This document shows, piece by piece, positions 1 to 11,372 of a stretch of DNA of 64,000 nt. The stretch's first letter is position 1. Each line of letters starts with the position of its first letter. The position numbers and the translations under genes are program-made. The stretch is from positions 149,506,874 through 149,570,873 of the forward strand of contig CM060965.1 of assembly GCA_030765045.1 (NCBI GenBank). Direction: 5' to 3'. This DNA is from Tenodera sinensis. Taxonomy: Eukaryota; Arthropoda; Insecta; Mantodea; Mantidae. The notes below the pieces were generated by a model. It was not told the origin of the DNA and did no database searches. It worked only from the letters and a program-made list of their open reading frames with translations.

Positions 1-173
1 ATTGAACAGAAATGTGTATGCAGACACAACGAAAATACAGCATTGCATTCAAACGGGGGACGGACCACTTTTACTTGCACCACCCTGTATAATTTTAAAG
101 GAGTAATTTATGCCTACATTTTGTATTCTTTTGTCGAAGAGGAATGTAAGTGGTTCTAACTGTTCGATTTATT

Positions 174-174
<1 letters not shown>
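1..174. other. unassigned sequence
   Basis: No gene is visible. Around 83-96 the sequence CACCACCCTGTATAA resembles the outer end of a mariner-type DNA element (ending in TA), but no partner end was found, so this is only a hint. Confidence 0.3.

Positions 175-226
<52 letters not shown>
175..226. repeat. (TCA)n microsatellite
   Basis: About 17 uninterrupted TCA/ATC trinucleotide units are read directly. Flanks are AT-rich and non-coding. Confidence 0.95.
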
Positions 227-488
227 TTAGGTTTAGACTCATAAACAATAGTAATGGAATACCAGGTTAGCAGTTCCTAATGCGAGGAGACAGGCACTCA
301 ACGTGTGGTTTCACATAGTCTTACATTAAGGTAGCATATAGTTCTTCGATCCTTTAGTTCTGTAAATATCTGGTGAAATGTAATTTGCCTGCTTTTTATG
401 CGTGAGTATGATTTCCTGTTTTAAAACAGTTAATACAACGGTATGTAAACACAAAAACAACAGCTATTAGAGAATATGAGATCCAAAA
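227..488. other. unassigned sequence
   Basis: AT-rich sequence with no coding signal, repeat structure or recognisable element. Confidence 0.4.
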
Positions 489-757
489 GAAAGGAAGAAA
501 GGGAGGGAAGGAGGAAGGAGGGAGGGAAGAAGGAGGGAGGGACGGAATGAGGGAGGGGGAAGGAGAGAGGGAGAGGAGGAAGGAGGGAGAAGGAGAGAGA
601 GAAGGAAGGAAGGAGAGAAGGAAGAAGGGAAGGAATGTAGGAGGGAGGGAAGGGAGGAAGGAAGTAAGGAAGGGTGGGAGGGAGGAAGGGTGGGAGGGAG
701 GAAGGGAGAAAGGCATGAAGGCAGGAAAGAGAGAGAAAGTGAAAAGAGGGTGAGGTG
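489..757. repeat. polypurine (GGAA/GGGA) tract
   Basis: About 270 bases are almost purely A and G on the plus strand, built from irregular GGAAGGA and GGGA units. Open frames across it (Ser/Pro/Leu-rich on one strand, Glu/Arg/Gly-rich on the other) follow from composition and are not genes. Such tracts can form triplex DNA; that is general knowledge, not seen here. Confidence 0.95.
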
Positions 758-895
758 AAATGGAGGGGCAGGAGCATTCGCAGCATTCGCCTAGTGACCA
801 AGGAAACCCGGCCACGGAAATTCAAACTACGACCTTCTGCATGCGAGCCTCGCACGTTACCACGAAGCCATCTCACTCGATGCTTTATTACAATA
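758..895 (-). mobile_element. tRNA-derived SINE, family C, 5' part
   Basis: On the minus strand a tRNA-like head is visible: an A-box-like TGGCTTCGTGG, then a B-box-like AGTTTGAATTTCC. After it comes the family C body signature (GGTTTCC, then TCACTAGGCGAATGCT), also present in the copies near 15.2, 34.0, 48.1, 53.8 and 62.3 kb. The polypurine tract follows directly on the 3' side of the element, so it may have grown from the element's tail. No target duplication was resolved. Confidence 0.6.
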
Positions 896-1349
896 GAGTA
901 ATGAAGCACTATTGTAACTTTGAGGTTAATTCGATAAAGAACATTCCATTATTTCTTGTAAAATTGACAAGAAGGATAGTCATAAAGAAGAACAGTTCTT
1001 ACAGCACTCAGTATATTTAATTTACTCCAAGTGCTTGAATATCCACCGTTGCTGGTTAACATACAGCATGTCAACATACAGACACACCTCTGCCAAGTTG
1101 TTTCCTTCTTGAGTATCCTCCTCTTCTCTAGATAATGGTTAAGGATACTTGAAATATGGCCAGAATCGTATGCCAAACAAGAAACTTTAATTCTGTCTTT
1201 ACAAACTTGAATTTAACGGTCCTAATAAAATTCCGAGGCAGTGTACTCTGTCGATTCACACCAATAAAATTCTTTAGATAACACATTAACTGAGGGTGGA
1301 GTCCTTAACGTGGTTTAAGAGATGTTTCTTAAAGATAAGCATGGGTGCA
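896..1349. other. unassigned sequence
   Basis: AT-rich DNA with no recognisable gene or element. Confidence 0.4.
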
Positions 1350-1745
1350 TTTTGTTCAGCTTTATATGAGACTCTCTGTATGCAAAGAAAATGCATTTAC
1401 ATGACTTTGCCTACTCCCTGTTATACAAACTATTTTTAAACACGGTTATTTCTCTGTGAAGATACTTTATGTTAATCGAGATAGACGTCTAGCTAGATAC
1501 TCCCTTATAGGTAAAATTGGAATAGGAGGATTCAGAAGGCTTATGCGATAGTCAAATTTTTAGGAGCTTGTCATCACATTCCATTCCCTTTGCATGGCTA
1601 AGGCTTAACAATCTGAAGTGTTGCACTTACCTGACTTTCTCTACTCTTGTACTAACTATTCCTACTTCCTTTGTTTTCTTCAAGTCAGTCGAGATAAGCA
1701 TTTGCAGAAATTATTGCTAGTATAAGGGGAAAGTGAGAGAAAATC
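1350..1745 (+). repeat. dispersed repeat family F, two tandem copies
   Basis: Two related blocks (about 1350-1605 and 1615-1745) share the string TTTACATGACTTTGCC / CTTACCTGACTTTCTC followed by CTACTC, a Leu/Phe-like T-rich stretch, GTTAGTCGAGATAAAC-like sequence and TTGTAGG-like sequence. Related blocks recur near 13.8, 15.5, 42.7, 43.7 and 52.35 kb and, inverted, near 10.2 and 10.75 kb. They carry no coding potential; the family is not recognised. Confidence 0.6.
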
Positions 1746-2016
1746 CAGTAGTTGGACGGCTGTCAAAAACACGCGCGCCCTAATAAATCTGTAGAAAAAC
1801 ACATTTTTAAATATGAATGATAACGGATAAAAATCATATAATCTAAAATATTTAATAGATAAAATATAATAATGTACAAAATTATTATAAAATTTGGAAA
1901 CAGGACAGCTAGCCATTTTATAGCTCCTAATGTATACATTTATTTAATTTAGTTTAGTATATAGATGATTGTGTAAAATGGATAAGGATCACTGTAAACC
2001 AATATCTTCTAAAACC
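1746..2016. other. unassigned AT-rich sequence
   Basis: Very AT-rich; nothing recognisable. Confidence 0.4.
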
Positions 2017-2039
2017 GCACACACATTGACACACACATT

Positions 2040-2074
<35 letters not shown>

Positions 2075-2093
2075 TAACAAACACACACACATG
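2017..2093. repeat. (CA)n microsatellite, interrupted
   Basis: Runs of ACAC broken by ATTG and TTAA units. It sits at the outer edge of the inverted repeat arm that follows, as the TC/TG tract does at 9.70-9.78 kb in the partner arm. Confidence 0.9.
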
Positions 2094-3411
2094 GACCTTT
2101 TTCTAAAATTTCTTCTTTGAATTCAAAACATGTATTTTCGGTTAACTTTATTCATGAAATAGTGCTAGCATATGTAACGCGAGATTTCCATATCTCTTAG
2201 ATAAATCCTCGTCACGAACGCAATTATTGATAGGTAATCTGAAAATAACTCGTCATCATTATGTATGATTTTTTTAAAATTTTTCTTTTATTTTTTTTAC
2301 CCCGGCGCTACAGCCCATGAAGGGCCAAGGCCTACCGCCCAGCCGCTGCGTCCCCCACCTCTGCCCACTACAGGCGTCATTAGTGAGGTGCAGTACTGGA
2401 GGGTGGGACGTGGTCAGCGCCCCGAGTCCTCCCGGCTGGTTATGTGGTCTTCTAGACCTGGAGCCGCTACTTCTCCATCAAGTAGCTCCTCAATTGGTCC
2501 CCCCGGGACCTAACGAGGCTGAGTGCACCCCGTGCCAGACCTCCCAGAGGGGATAAAAGCCCCATGCTGGTACCGGGGATCGAACCCGGGTCCTCCGCGC
2601 CACATTATGTATGATAATCCAGAATTTACTGTAGTTTACTTCCCAGAATCCTGAAAGTTACTTTTGGAAACATTAAAGAGATCTTGTTATACAGCTAATT
2701 AGATGCTAAATAGTGGATATGGAGCTAATACTATGTATATACGAGTAGAAAGTGTAATTTTAATCGCAGTGTGTTCGATATGTATGTTCCAGAAAGAAAG
2801 GGGCCAAGCTCATCTAGGGTGTCAAACCGTGTTGTTGCGTCAACACAGCTTCTAATACTATGTAAGTGGAAACATTCATATTCTTGTGTCAACACAGCCT
2901 TCAGTACGCCAGAGGAAATATTTGCATTCAGTTTTTTTTCGAGGTTTATTAGAGTTTATTACCACTAGCAATATTATCATCATAGTCAATGTGTTATATC
3001 TCTATATTTATAAAAGGGAAAGCCCAATTTGCGTCATTGGTATAAGTACTTCATCTCACAGTATGATTACATAGTTAGGCTGACAATCTGGAATTCGTAT
3101 TGCTAAAGAGTTTAGAGCTCTGCCAAATTGAAGCTCAGCTCAAAATAATTGATTCCTTTCACATTTATGAACTCGTTTACAATTAATGTGAAGCTGCAAT
3201 GTTTAGAAGTGATACCATTTCGTTCCTTATGCGAATACATCAACTTGAAATATAGCCAAAATTTCCGGAATATTGCTTTTTAGGAAGAAATAGGAAACCC
3301 ATTATGGGTGTTCAAGGCGTATAGCCATTCACCATTTTGGTCTATACCACTTACGTATGTTACGTAGAAGAAGCACTGCATTACATCCAAAATTTCGATA
3401 TCAATATTTAC
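2094..3411 (+). repeat. long inverted repeat, arm 1
   Basis: This block is repeated in reverse complement at about 8335-9690. Shared landmarks in order are: AAACATGTATTTTCGG, GATAATCTCAAAAT-like then CTCGTCATCATTA, ATAATCCAGA, TGTATGTTCCAGAAAGAAAG, CTCATCTAGG, GGAAAGCCCAA, GAGCTCAGCTCAAAATAATTG-like, and CCCATTATGGGTGTT. Identity looks moderate (roughly 80 per cent by eye). Arm 1 holds a SINE insertion at 2270-2602 that arm 2 lacks. No gene is encoded; open frames are broken and unconserved. Confidence 0.75.
2270..2602 (-). mobile_element. tRNA-derived SINE, family A, with target duplication
   Basis: The 13-bp sequence CATTATGTATGAT flanks the element at 2257-2269 and 2603-2615 and is a clear target duplication. 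Reading the minus strand, a truncated tRNA-like head with B box GGGTTCGATCCC begins next to the right flank. The body follows and ends in an A-rich tail (T-rich on the plus strand at 2270-2300). The other inverted repeat arm (9.1 kb) shows the site without the insertion. Further copies lie at 58.88-59.21 kb and 62.95-63.11 kb. Confidence 0.9.
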
Positions 3412-3438
3412 CAAAAAAAAAAAAAAAAAAAAAAAAAA
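3412..3438. repeat. poly(A) tract
   Basis: A run of A at the inner end of inverted repeat arm 1. Confidence 0.9.
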
Positions 3439-3469
3439 TGTTCTGAGCAATCATAAAAAGAAAAACATT

Positions 3470-3735
3470 TTTACAAAATATGTGTTCGATATGCGTTTGT
3501 GCACATTTGTATTGACGTATGTGTGAGTCTGTAAACAGCGTAGTCAAAAACGGAAAGTGGAATAAATATCAAATTTGTTTTCCAGGAATGCGATACAACA
3601 TGGGAGTTTCTAATTTCTCAAAAATGGTTCTTAAAGATTTTGACAAAAATGTCGTCACATGTTTAAGATATCTGCATCACTAAAAGTTCCATACTTTTAA
3701 TTTTCTATGAATGCCTAAGAAAGTCTCGTTATTCT
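3470..3735 (+). repeat. dispersed repeat family H, partial
   Basis: Contains the family H landmarks CTGTAAACAGCGTAGTCAAAAACG, then AAAATGG followed by TTTTGA and ATGTTTAAGATAT (longest quoted string split here: CTGTAAACAGCG, TAGTCAAAAACG). Better copies lie at 9.6-10.1, 44.3-44.9 and 52.6-53.1 kb. Not coding. Confidence 0.55.
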
Positions 3736-3768
3736 GAATTAATTTTATATATTTGCGTATAACCAGTA

Positions 3769-3980
3769 AAGCGACCCGGGTTCGATCCCAGGCAACCGCA
3801 TGTGGGATTCGTCGTGGACGAAGCAGCGCTGGGGCGGGTTTCCTCCGGGTTCTCCGGTTTCCCCCGCCATCTCATTCCACCGGTGCGCCATCTTCATGTA
3901 TCATCAGCGTCACCACCTGCGTTGCCGTAGTAGTAAAAGCGGGCGTTAAATACTACAAAAAAAAAAAAAAAAAAAAAAAA
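3769..3980 (+). mobile_element. tRNA-derived SINE, family B, 5'-truncated
   Basis: Starts just before a B box (GGGTTCGATCCC) and continues through the family B body: GTGGACGAAGC, CCGGTTTCCCCCGCC, CTCATTCCACC, GTAGTAAAAGCGGGCGTTAA, ending in a poly(A) run at about 3957-3979. The tRNA-like part upstream of the B box is missing; compare the full copy at 56381-56624. A target duplication could not be fixed. Confidence 0.9.
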
Positions 3981-4374
3981 ACGGTAAGCCTACAGAGATT
4001 AACTAATGGTTAGTATACAAAAGATGCAGATCCAGTTAAAACACAAAGTATGACAAATAATTTTTGTAGCGTTACACATTTTCATGATATTTTTTGTTAA
4101 TTTCCAACACCTTACACATTTTACACGACTGTATTAATTCGCTTTGTTGTACGTTTGTTTGTTCGTCTGTTCGCTAAAAATTTTGCAATCGATCTTAAAT
4201 TAATTTTCCGAGAAGCTGAAGACTTTTAACTTTAAATATATGTATGTCAGGACTGGGTGACAAACAAAGACAGATAAGAAAGTGATTGTAATGTACAATA
4301 AAATAATAAAATATATAAATAGATATTATATACTATGTTCAAATAATGTATACGTTTTAACAATAGGATTCATC
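3981..4374. other. unassigned AT-rich sequence
   Basis: No gene or known element seen between the SINE tail and the LINE fragment. Confidence 0.4.
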
Positions 4375-4625
4375 TAACGCGATTAGGTATAGGTCACACA
4401 CGTGCCACACATGGTACCTTTTGCGTGGCAACCCGGCCCCTGGTGTCCCACGTGCGGTGTGCAACTGTCTTTGTCCCACGTCTTGCTTGATTGTCCGTAA
4501 TATCCTCTGGAGCGTCAATCCCTTGGCCTGGGATTTACTCTGTGGTCTATTCTAGGCAACGACCCGGTACTTGTAGATAAGGTGCTGCGGTTCGTCGCGA
4601 AAATTGGGTTTGCCAAACAAGAGTA
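4375..4625 (+). pseudogene. LINE ORF2 C-terminal fragment (Jockey/I-type, broken)
   Basis: From about 4378 the frame reads TRLGIGHTRATHG, which matches the conserved RLRTGHTxxTHG block that follows the RNase H-like end of many insect non-LTR retrotransposons. After a frameshift, 4441-4497 reads WCPTCGVQLSLSHVLLDCP, the usual C-x2-C...H-x4-C zinc motif near the C-terminus. The rest of the element is absent, so this is a 5'-truncated, frameshifted copy. Clade is uncertain; the product would have been a reverse transcriptase polyprotein tail. Confidence 0.75.
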
Positions 4626-4890
4626 GCTTGTGTTTTACTTTGGACTTTTAATTTTACGGTTGTAAAATCTGAATTTAGATTTGTATTCTTTTACTGTTTG
4701 TTTTTAGAGTTTTAACTCTTCATTGTTTAAAATTAACTTTTCTAACGTTTTAACTGTTTTAACATTAGCTGTTTAATTGTTTAACTATTTTACAGTTTTA
4801 CGTTTGTGTTTTAGCTTAGCCTTTTAGCAATAAGTCTGTGGGTGTTTTAGTCTTCAAATTTGGGGCACAAGTTACCTAGCAGTCGAAGGG
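4626..4890 (+). other. probable 3' untranslated region of the LINE fragment
   Basis: Follows the LINE C-terminal motif in the same orientation, is T-rich with repeated TTTTAA/TTTAACT words, and leads into a CACT repeat that could be the element's tail. This is inferred from position. Confidence 0.4.
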
Positions 4891-4986
4891 CCCACTCACT
4901 GGCTCGCTCGCTCACTCACTCACTCACTCTCTCACTCACTAACCCACTCAAACACTCACTCACTCATTCACTTACTCACTCACTAG
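4891..4986. repeat. (CACT)n microsatellite
   Basis: Irregular CTCACTCACTCACT units with CGCT and CATT variants. It lies where the 3' tail of the LINE fragment would be. Confidence 0.9.
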
Positions 4987-7295
4987 GTTTCAGATAAACG
5001 AATTAAGTGTTTAAAATAGAGAGAGTGGGAGGGGAAATGAGTTATAAAGCGAGTTATTGTATATACTGTGTAATTAGATATTGCATATATTTAAATAATA
5101 TAGGTAATATTTAACAATTTGCAACAGGGGTCAGCTTGAAGAACTAGGTGTGTAGTTGTGAAAAAATAAAGAAATAAAGCATGGTTTAGTGAAAAGTGGA
5201 CAGAGAACAGGGAAAAAAAGATAAATACTAAAAATAAAAACAACAGTGAAATGAAGGAGAAAGAAGGAGGAAAAACAACGCCCACAAGACTAAACATTTA
5301 AAATATGTGCAGTAATTAATATTTTTAATATTCAATAGGAAATGAGATTTGTTTTAAGGTTGAAATATTTATAATATCTTGAAGAATATTGTTATGAAAA
5401 TAAAAGTATAAATTAAAATTCACTAAAAAATACAGAGTAATTTTTTCTAGCACCATAATAAGTTATAATCCCACACGCATTCCTAACGATATACAGGTTG
5501 TCCTGAAAATTTTGTGATTGGAATTTTTAATAACTACGAAAATACTTGTAAAATTTAAAACGAGAATGATTCGGTGCATGTAATAGTTAAATGATGCATG
5601 ACTAGTTCACCTAATCATTAACAATTTTATTGCGCTTTGAACACATGAACTGTTCTGTGAATTTTGTCAACGCAAATAACTTCTACACTCTTTATTGTCC
5701 ATTGCTGGCGTGTCAATAAGGAAACCAGAGGGAGGGCAGCAACTGCTCCCACACCACATTGCGGAGCGACATTGACTGTGCAAGTCGAAGTTACACATTC
5801 ACATTCATTATAGTATTGTTTGCCCGTACAAATACACGACATATTGTAATAGTAAAAATGAGCCTCATTTGTACTAATATTTTAAATCACTTAGTTCTAC
5901 ATCTACGGCCGTGTTTTTCATTAGCAATTTATTTAAATCAGGTTTCAACGTCAAATATCTTAGCTGTAGAATATAAACTAAACTGTATGTGTTAATGTAG
6001 ACTGTTGAATGGCGTCGTTGGAAGCTTGTGACGGCTTATTTTGATTCAATGTTTTGGAGAACTGGATTTAAATTCTGTTGTCGAGTGTGTCCTACATGAC
6101 AATAAAATTAATTATAATATGGAAAAGTGTGTTAGCAAGAGTTGTATGGTATTCCCATCCTGAAAGTATTAATTAATGTACAGCGTGATGATAATGATTA
6201 TATCAATATAAATAATAAGTGGTTATAATTATTATTGCATGTTTTAAGAAAATATATAGACATGCAATGATCTTGGCATATTCATTGATAATTATGGTTT
6301 TTATTAAAAAGACGTCTAATATTAAAATGAGATACATGAGGTAATGAATAATCACACATCAAACAAAATAGATTTTCATTATATAAAACACAAATCTTCC
6401 CATTCTTGATGAAACGCGCGTGTAGTCATTCTGAACGTCCGTCCAGTAGGTACTGTTTACTAGTTTGAACTGCACCGTGTAGCCTGCTGGCATGGAGGGA
6501 GGTATGCAGCTGAGTAGAGGAGGTAATGACACGCCTGGTCTATTGCATTGCTAAACTTTTATCAGTTTTTAGGACCTAAGTAGAGGAGCGGTTCCTCAAA
6601 ATTCCTTACACTCCCCCTTGGATTCCAGTAAAAATTAGCCCAATACAGTGTCACATGGTTTTCGTTTTCTACTCTTTATCTTGCGTTTCCTTATATTTTT
6701 GATACAATATGTTCAAATGCTTTGCAGCCATTATATCACACTACTATTTACAAAAACTTCCACACCCTCGTAATTCAGGACTAAACTTTAAGCAGCAATT
6801 TTGTTTAATCTATTGATTATCTTGATGATTTTGAAAGAAAGCTTTTATTACACTAAATGAATTCTGGACCATCTGGACATCACCCTTGCAGCTAAAAATA
6901 ACTGATGAATAAAATACCTGTGTGTCAGGTACTTGACACAAGCAAGACTCGAACCATTGTCCTCTCTCTTTGCGGTTAACGCCTTAATAAACTGAACTGT
7001 GGAGGTGGCAGTCGTCACGCTTTGCAAGTGCACGTGTAATTGTCCACCGTGGTGAATATGAAGAAAAATGGACTTGGAGATACAGTAATAAATCACTCAA
7101 CATAAAAGAACTGGTAAATGGCATTTAAACCTCGCAACCTACATACTTTGTATAAAAAATAGCTGTCATTTCGTCTTTGCTTGCTCTCCGCCTTTGGTGT
7201 ATGAATAAGTGCTGAAGGTGTAATCCAATTTGTAATCATAAAAGAAAAAGAATTTCACCCTAAGCACTGGTAGAGCTTTGTTTATGAATATTCAT
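4987..7295. other. 2.3 kb without recognisable genes
   Basis: AT-rich DNA; open frames are short and lack known motifs. ATATACAGGTTGTCC at about 5491 resembles the terminus of a mariner-type element, but no partner end was found. Confidence 0.45.
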
Positions 7296-7935
7296 TTGGA
7301 GTTAGACTATACCAGGTGTAGCTATCTTAAAGCTCTTTCTATTCAGTATCATTTCGGAAATTCCAGACTCAGAACAAGAACAGACGCATTGCGCCAGCGG
7401 GGCAACAGTCTCGTTGTAACCCATGTTAAGGTTCGGGATGTCTGTTTCCTTGAAGCTACGCCTTTTTGGGGCCCTCATAATCCCAGGCCTAATGTATGCC
7501 TGGAGCATGATCACAGATTCTCATCTCCTGCGTCTGCAGCGTGTACTGAATAGAGGACTTGGGATAATCTGTTCTGTATGCCGCAGATTGCCCTCGAGAC
7601 TACTGCACGAGGCCTCATCTGTTCCGTTTGTGGAGGATAAAATAGGGCGCCGGGCTGCAAAATTTTAATATTCATTGCCACAACATGGTTAGGCCTTTTG
7701 GGGAGTATAACTCCAGAGAACGCACACTTGTGCGTCACCGGCTTCCCCGCATGGCTCGCGGTATATATTCGATAACAGCAGAGCTAATGCACCTGCAGCA
7801 AAAGCTGAGCTCCCATACAAGAGCTTGGATTTCTAAATTCAAAATTAAAATCACCAATATTTGGTTCCACACACCAGGGAGGATAAACTGCTACCTCCCT
7901 TCAGTTCCAACCCCATTCTCACTCACCACCCTGTA
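7296..7935 (+). pseudogene. Jockey-like LINE reverse transcriptase fragment (broken)
   Basis: The frame at 7423-7668 carries LFGALIIPGLMYAWSMI followed by HLLRLQRVLNRGLGII and a segment ending EDKIGRRAAKF. This is the pattern seen in the thumb/connection region of Jockey-type LINE reverse transcriptases (LxRPxLxYAxxxW, then LQxVQNRxLRxI). Upstream, in another frame, RLRTRTDALRQRGNSL may be the preceding part. Catalytic motifs are not present, several frames are needed, and the piece is about 200 codons of a protein usually near 900 residues. Confidence 0.75.
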
Positions 7936-8334
7936 AAACCCTACACACTGTCATGACAGTGATTAAGTCTTAAACGGCAGGTACACGTACGACTGCTGTC
8001 AGCCTGCCAACACGATGATTCAATTGTTACTCTAAATAATCTTCTCTATAGATAAAGTATCACTCTCTATTAGCTATTTTTATACAAAACTTATATTTCA
8101 AATTAATAAACAGTGTCTACAGAGTTAAAGGGTACATTGTTAGTTAAATTCATTGACATAGAACTATAGCCAATTTGTAGTTGCTTGAGAGTCAAGTAAG
8201 TCATACTGTCGTCAACCACGTTTACAGGGGGTAATTACTCATTAATCGAGATAAAGTCCCTTTACGCATCACTATATGTATAGAGCACAAAACACAAACG
8301 CACAAAATGTTTCTAAAATGTTTTTCTTCTCATG
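7936..8334. other. unassigned AT-rich sequence
   Basis: Nothing recognised. Confidence 0.4.
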
Positions 8335-9690
8335 ATTCCTCAAAACATTTATTTTGGTGAAATATTGATATCAAATTTTTTGATGTAATGCAGTACTTCC
8401 TCTACCTAACATAAGTAAGTGGTACAGACTATAATGGTAAATGGCTGTATGCCTTCAACACCCATAATGAGTTTCCTGTTTCTTTCTAAATGGCGATATT
8501 CCGGAACTTTTAGCTATATTTCAAGCTGATGTATTCATATAAAGAACGAAATGGTGTCATTTCTAAACATTTCAGCTTCTCATTAATTGTAAATGAGTTC
8601 ATAAATGTAAAACGAATCAATTATTTTGAGCTGAGCTCCAATTTGGCAGAGTTCCAAATTCTTTAGTAGTACGAATTCCAGATTGCCAGCCTAATAATGT
8701 AATCATACTGTGAGATGAAGCGCTTATACCAATGGCGCAAGTTGGGCTTTCCCTTTTAAGAACATAGATATAACACAATGAATAAAATAATAATATTCCC
8801 ATAGGAAATTAATTCTAGTAAACCTCGAATAAAGTGAAGGAACGTAAATGTGCTGAAGACTGTAGATACAAGAATATAAATGTTTCCACTTAATAGTATT
8901 AGAGGCTATATTAACACAAGAACATGGTTTATTACCCTAGATGACCTTAATCCCTTTCTTTCTGGAACATACATAACAGATACAGTACAGTTGAAATTAT
9001 ACTGTTTATATAGTATTAGCCCATATGCATTTTAACATCTAATTAGCTGTCTAACAAGGTCTATTTTAACTTTTCCAAAAGTAACTCTTAGGATGATGAT
9101 AGACCAACTACAGCAAACTCTGGATTATCATTTGTAATGATGACGAGTGATTTTGAGATTATCAATAAGACAGTTCGTGACTTGGAAATTCATTTAAGGG
9201 ATGTGAAAGTATCCGTTTACAAATGCTAGGACTAGTCTCTGAATAAAATTGAGTAATAAAATCCATAGAATAAGATAGGATTCTCGCAGTGTATAAAAAA
9301 TACTTAAAACAGCGGTCAATGCAGATTATTTTAAGCATATCGATATACTTATTAATCATAAATTAAAGTTGGCGCCCTAGTGTAACAAATCCTCATAATC
9401 TGTTCCGTTTATATTTCTCAAGTTGGCTATTCAATTTAATAAAATATTTTCAAGCTATTCTGTTGGTATTCTCTTTACCCTTATAGTTCAATATATTTTG
9501 AACTTAAATATTTATGGGCTGTTTAACCGACTTTTCGTTTTTGAAATTATGTTGTTCACAGACATTCCATGTAACTATACCTTGTTTTACTTTCCCTGCT
9601 ATGTATTGTAAGTAGAGGAAGTTCGATGACGAGGATTCACCGGAAATATGTTTTGAGACCCCTGAATAAAAAAAGAAACACTGTTTGAAA
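8335..9690 (-). repeat. long inverted repeat, arm 2
   Basis: Reverse-complement partner of 2094-3411. Landmarks include AACACCCATAATGAG, TTATTTTGAGCTGAGCTCC, GTTGGGCTTTCCC, CTTTCTTTCTGGAACATAC and GATGACGAGTGATTTTGAG. It lacks the family A SINE found in arm 1. The arms are separated by about 4.9 kb that contains the SINE and LINE fragments. It could be two independent copies of one repeat in opposite orientation. Confidence 0.75.
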
Positions 9691-9698
9691 TAGGTCCG

Positions 9699-9701
<3 letters not shown>

Positions 9702-9778
<77 letters not shown>
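9702..9778. repeat. (TC)n(TG)n compound microsatellite
   Basis: About 10 TC units pass directly into about 28 TG units. It lies inside a family H repeat, as at 44.40-44.52 and 53.03-53.09 kb. Confidence 0.95.
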
Positions 9779-9779
<1 letters not shown>

Positions 9780-10135
9780 CTGTATGTAAACAGAGTAACT
9801 CAAAAACGAAAAGTCGGTTAAAACCAAATTAGATATTTAAGTTCATATATTTTAAGGATGTGATACGAAGATTTTGAAGAAAATTCCACCACCCTAAACT
9901 ACCCTTCACATGGTAAAATGTTCGAAAATTTTGATTTTCTTGAAAATGACTAAAGATTTTTATTAATATGCCCTATGTTTAAAATACTTTAATGGGAAAT
10001 TAAAATGTAAATTTTTTGGTATTGCCTATGCAGTCCTGTTTACTCTTGATAATTTTCCCATAACTGGTAAACCGTAAGAGATAGACCAAATCTTACTATA
10101 CAAAAATATAGATCTCGTTAAAACACGCATGTCCA
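9779..10135 (+). repeat. dispersed repeat family H
   Basis: Landmarks: CTCAAAAACGAAAAGTCGG, CACCCTAAACTACCCTT, TTCGAAAATTTTGATTTTC, TAACTGGTAAACCG and ATAGATCTCGTTAAAACAC. The same order is seen at 44523-44880 (plus) and 52640-53025 (minus). No coding capacity is evident and the class is unknown. Confidence 0.75.
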
Positions 10136-10140
10136 AAACC

Positions 10141-10158
10141 ATTTTTTTTTTTTTTTTT
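10141..10158. repeat. poly(T) run
   Basis: Run of 18 T at the end of the family H copy. Confidence 0.85.
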
Positions 10159-11363
10159 GGAATGAACCCGTTTCGGAGATTATTCTTTGTTATTGGCATG
10201 AGTTCTGCAATGCTTATACTTTTCTCAAATGGAAGCTATTCCATTTTTTATCTCTTGGCCGTGCAAGAGAACGGAATTGCAAAGCTTTCAGATATTGATT
10301 ACCTTTAAGAGATTTAACTATCACTCAAAGTCTACAGTTGATACCATATTCTCTTTTCCCCCCCACAAGAAATTTAGCAGTAAGATAATTTCTGCAAATG
10401 TTTATCCCAACATGAAGAAGACAGAGGAATAGAGTTGGTAAGAACAGTTAGTACCAAAGTAGAGAAATTAATGTGAGTGCTGCACATCAGAGTTTTAGAA
10501 AAAGATCCCTCTGTGTGTGGGTGAGTGGGCGTGCGTGGGTGGGGTGTGCGTCAAAGCGAGTCCGTAGCGAATACGCGAAAGCAAATATTCCATTAAATGT
10601 CAAACTTGGTACTTCTGAATTAGCTTTGAATAACTGCTATCCAAAAGATGTAGCACAAGTTTTGTCAAATAATTTTTTTGGAGCTAACTATTTTCGAGAT
10701 AATCCCTGTTCTCGAATAGGAAGTCGTCATTTTTATTCTTCCTTAACCATGCAAAGAGAACGGAATTTCAAAGCTATCATATAGCGATCAGCTCTTAAAA
10801 GATTTGAGTATCGTTTAAGGTTACTGTATTTCCGTATTCTCATTGTATGTATAATAAATATGTAATAAAACCATTTCTATAAGCGTTTATCTTGGTTAAT
10901 ACGCATTAGACAGAAAAATAACGTTTTGTAAGAATATTTTGTTGAAACATGGGTGAAGAAGCTTATGTGAGTAAAACACAGATTGTTTAACGGATAAAAA
11001 ATCAATATCATGATTTTACCAATAGTGGAATAGGAAAAAGTATTAGGCTTTGATAATAAAGCCCAGACTTGAGTTTGAACATTTTAAAGTAGGCAATGAC
11101 TTCCGCCATGATCCATAATATCAGAGTACAAAAGTCAGTCAAACGTTGTGGATTTGCAAAAACCATAGACAAACATAAATTCATCGTTAGACAGATTATC
11201 AACTTGTTGCATGACTGTTGTAACAAATTACATCTAAATGAACACGAATTGATGGGACATTTACTGCTATGATTTACAATTGCTTGTTGCCTTCCAACAT
11301 TCCTAACGCTTACAAAGAAGAGTAAATGAATAAGTTTACGCAACTGTTGGCAACACTGTCTCT
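10159..11363. other. unassigned, with family F copies on the minus strand
   Basis: Blocks near 10195-10420 and 10700-10930 share GCAAGAGAACGGAATTGCAAAGCT / GCAAAGAGAACGGAATTTC-type strings with each other (shown here as GAGAACGGAATT) and belong with family F read in reverse. No gene seen. Confidence 0.4.
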
Positions 11364-11372
11364 AAGTAGTCT

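Noticed and set aside
396..909. Ser/Pro/Leu-rich and Glu/Arg-rich frames
   Set aside because: They are translations of the polypurine tract.
4891..4986. Telomeric or satellite repeat
   Set aside because: The CACT units are irregular and short, fitting a microsatellite or LINE tail.
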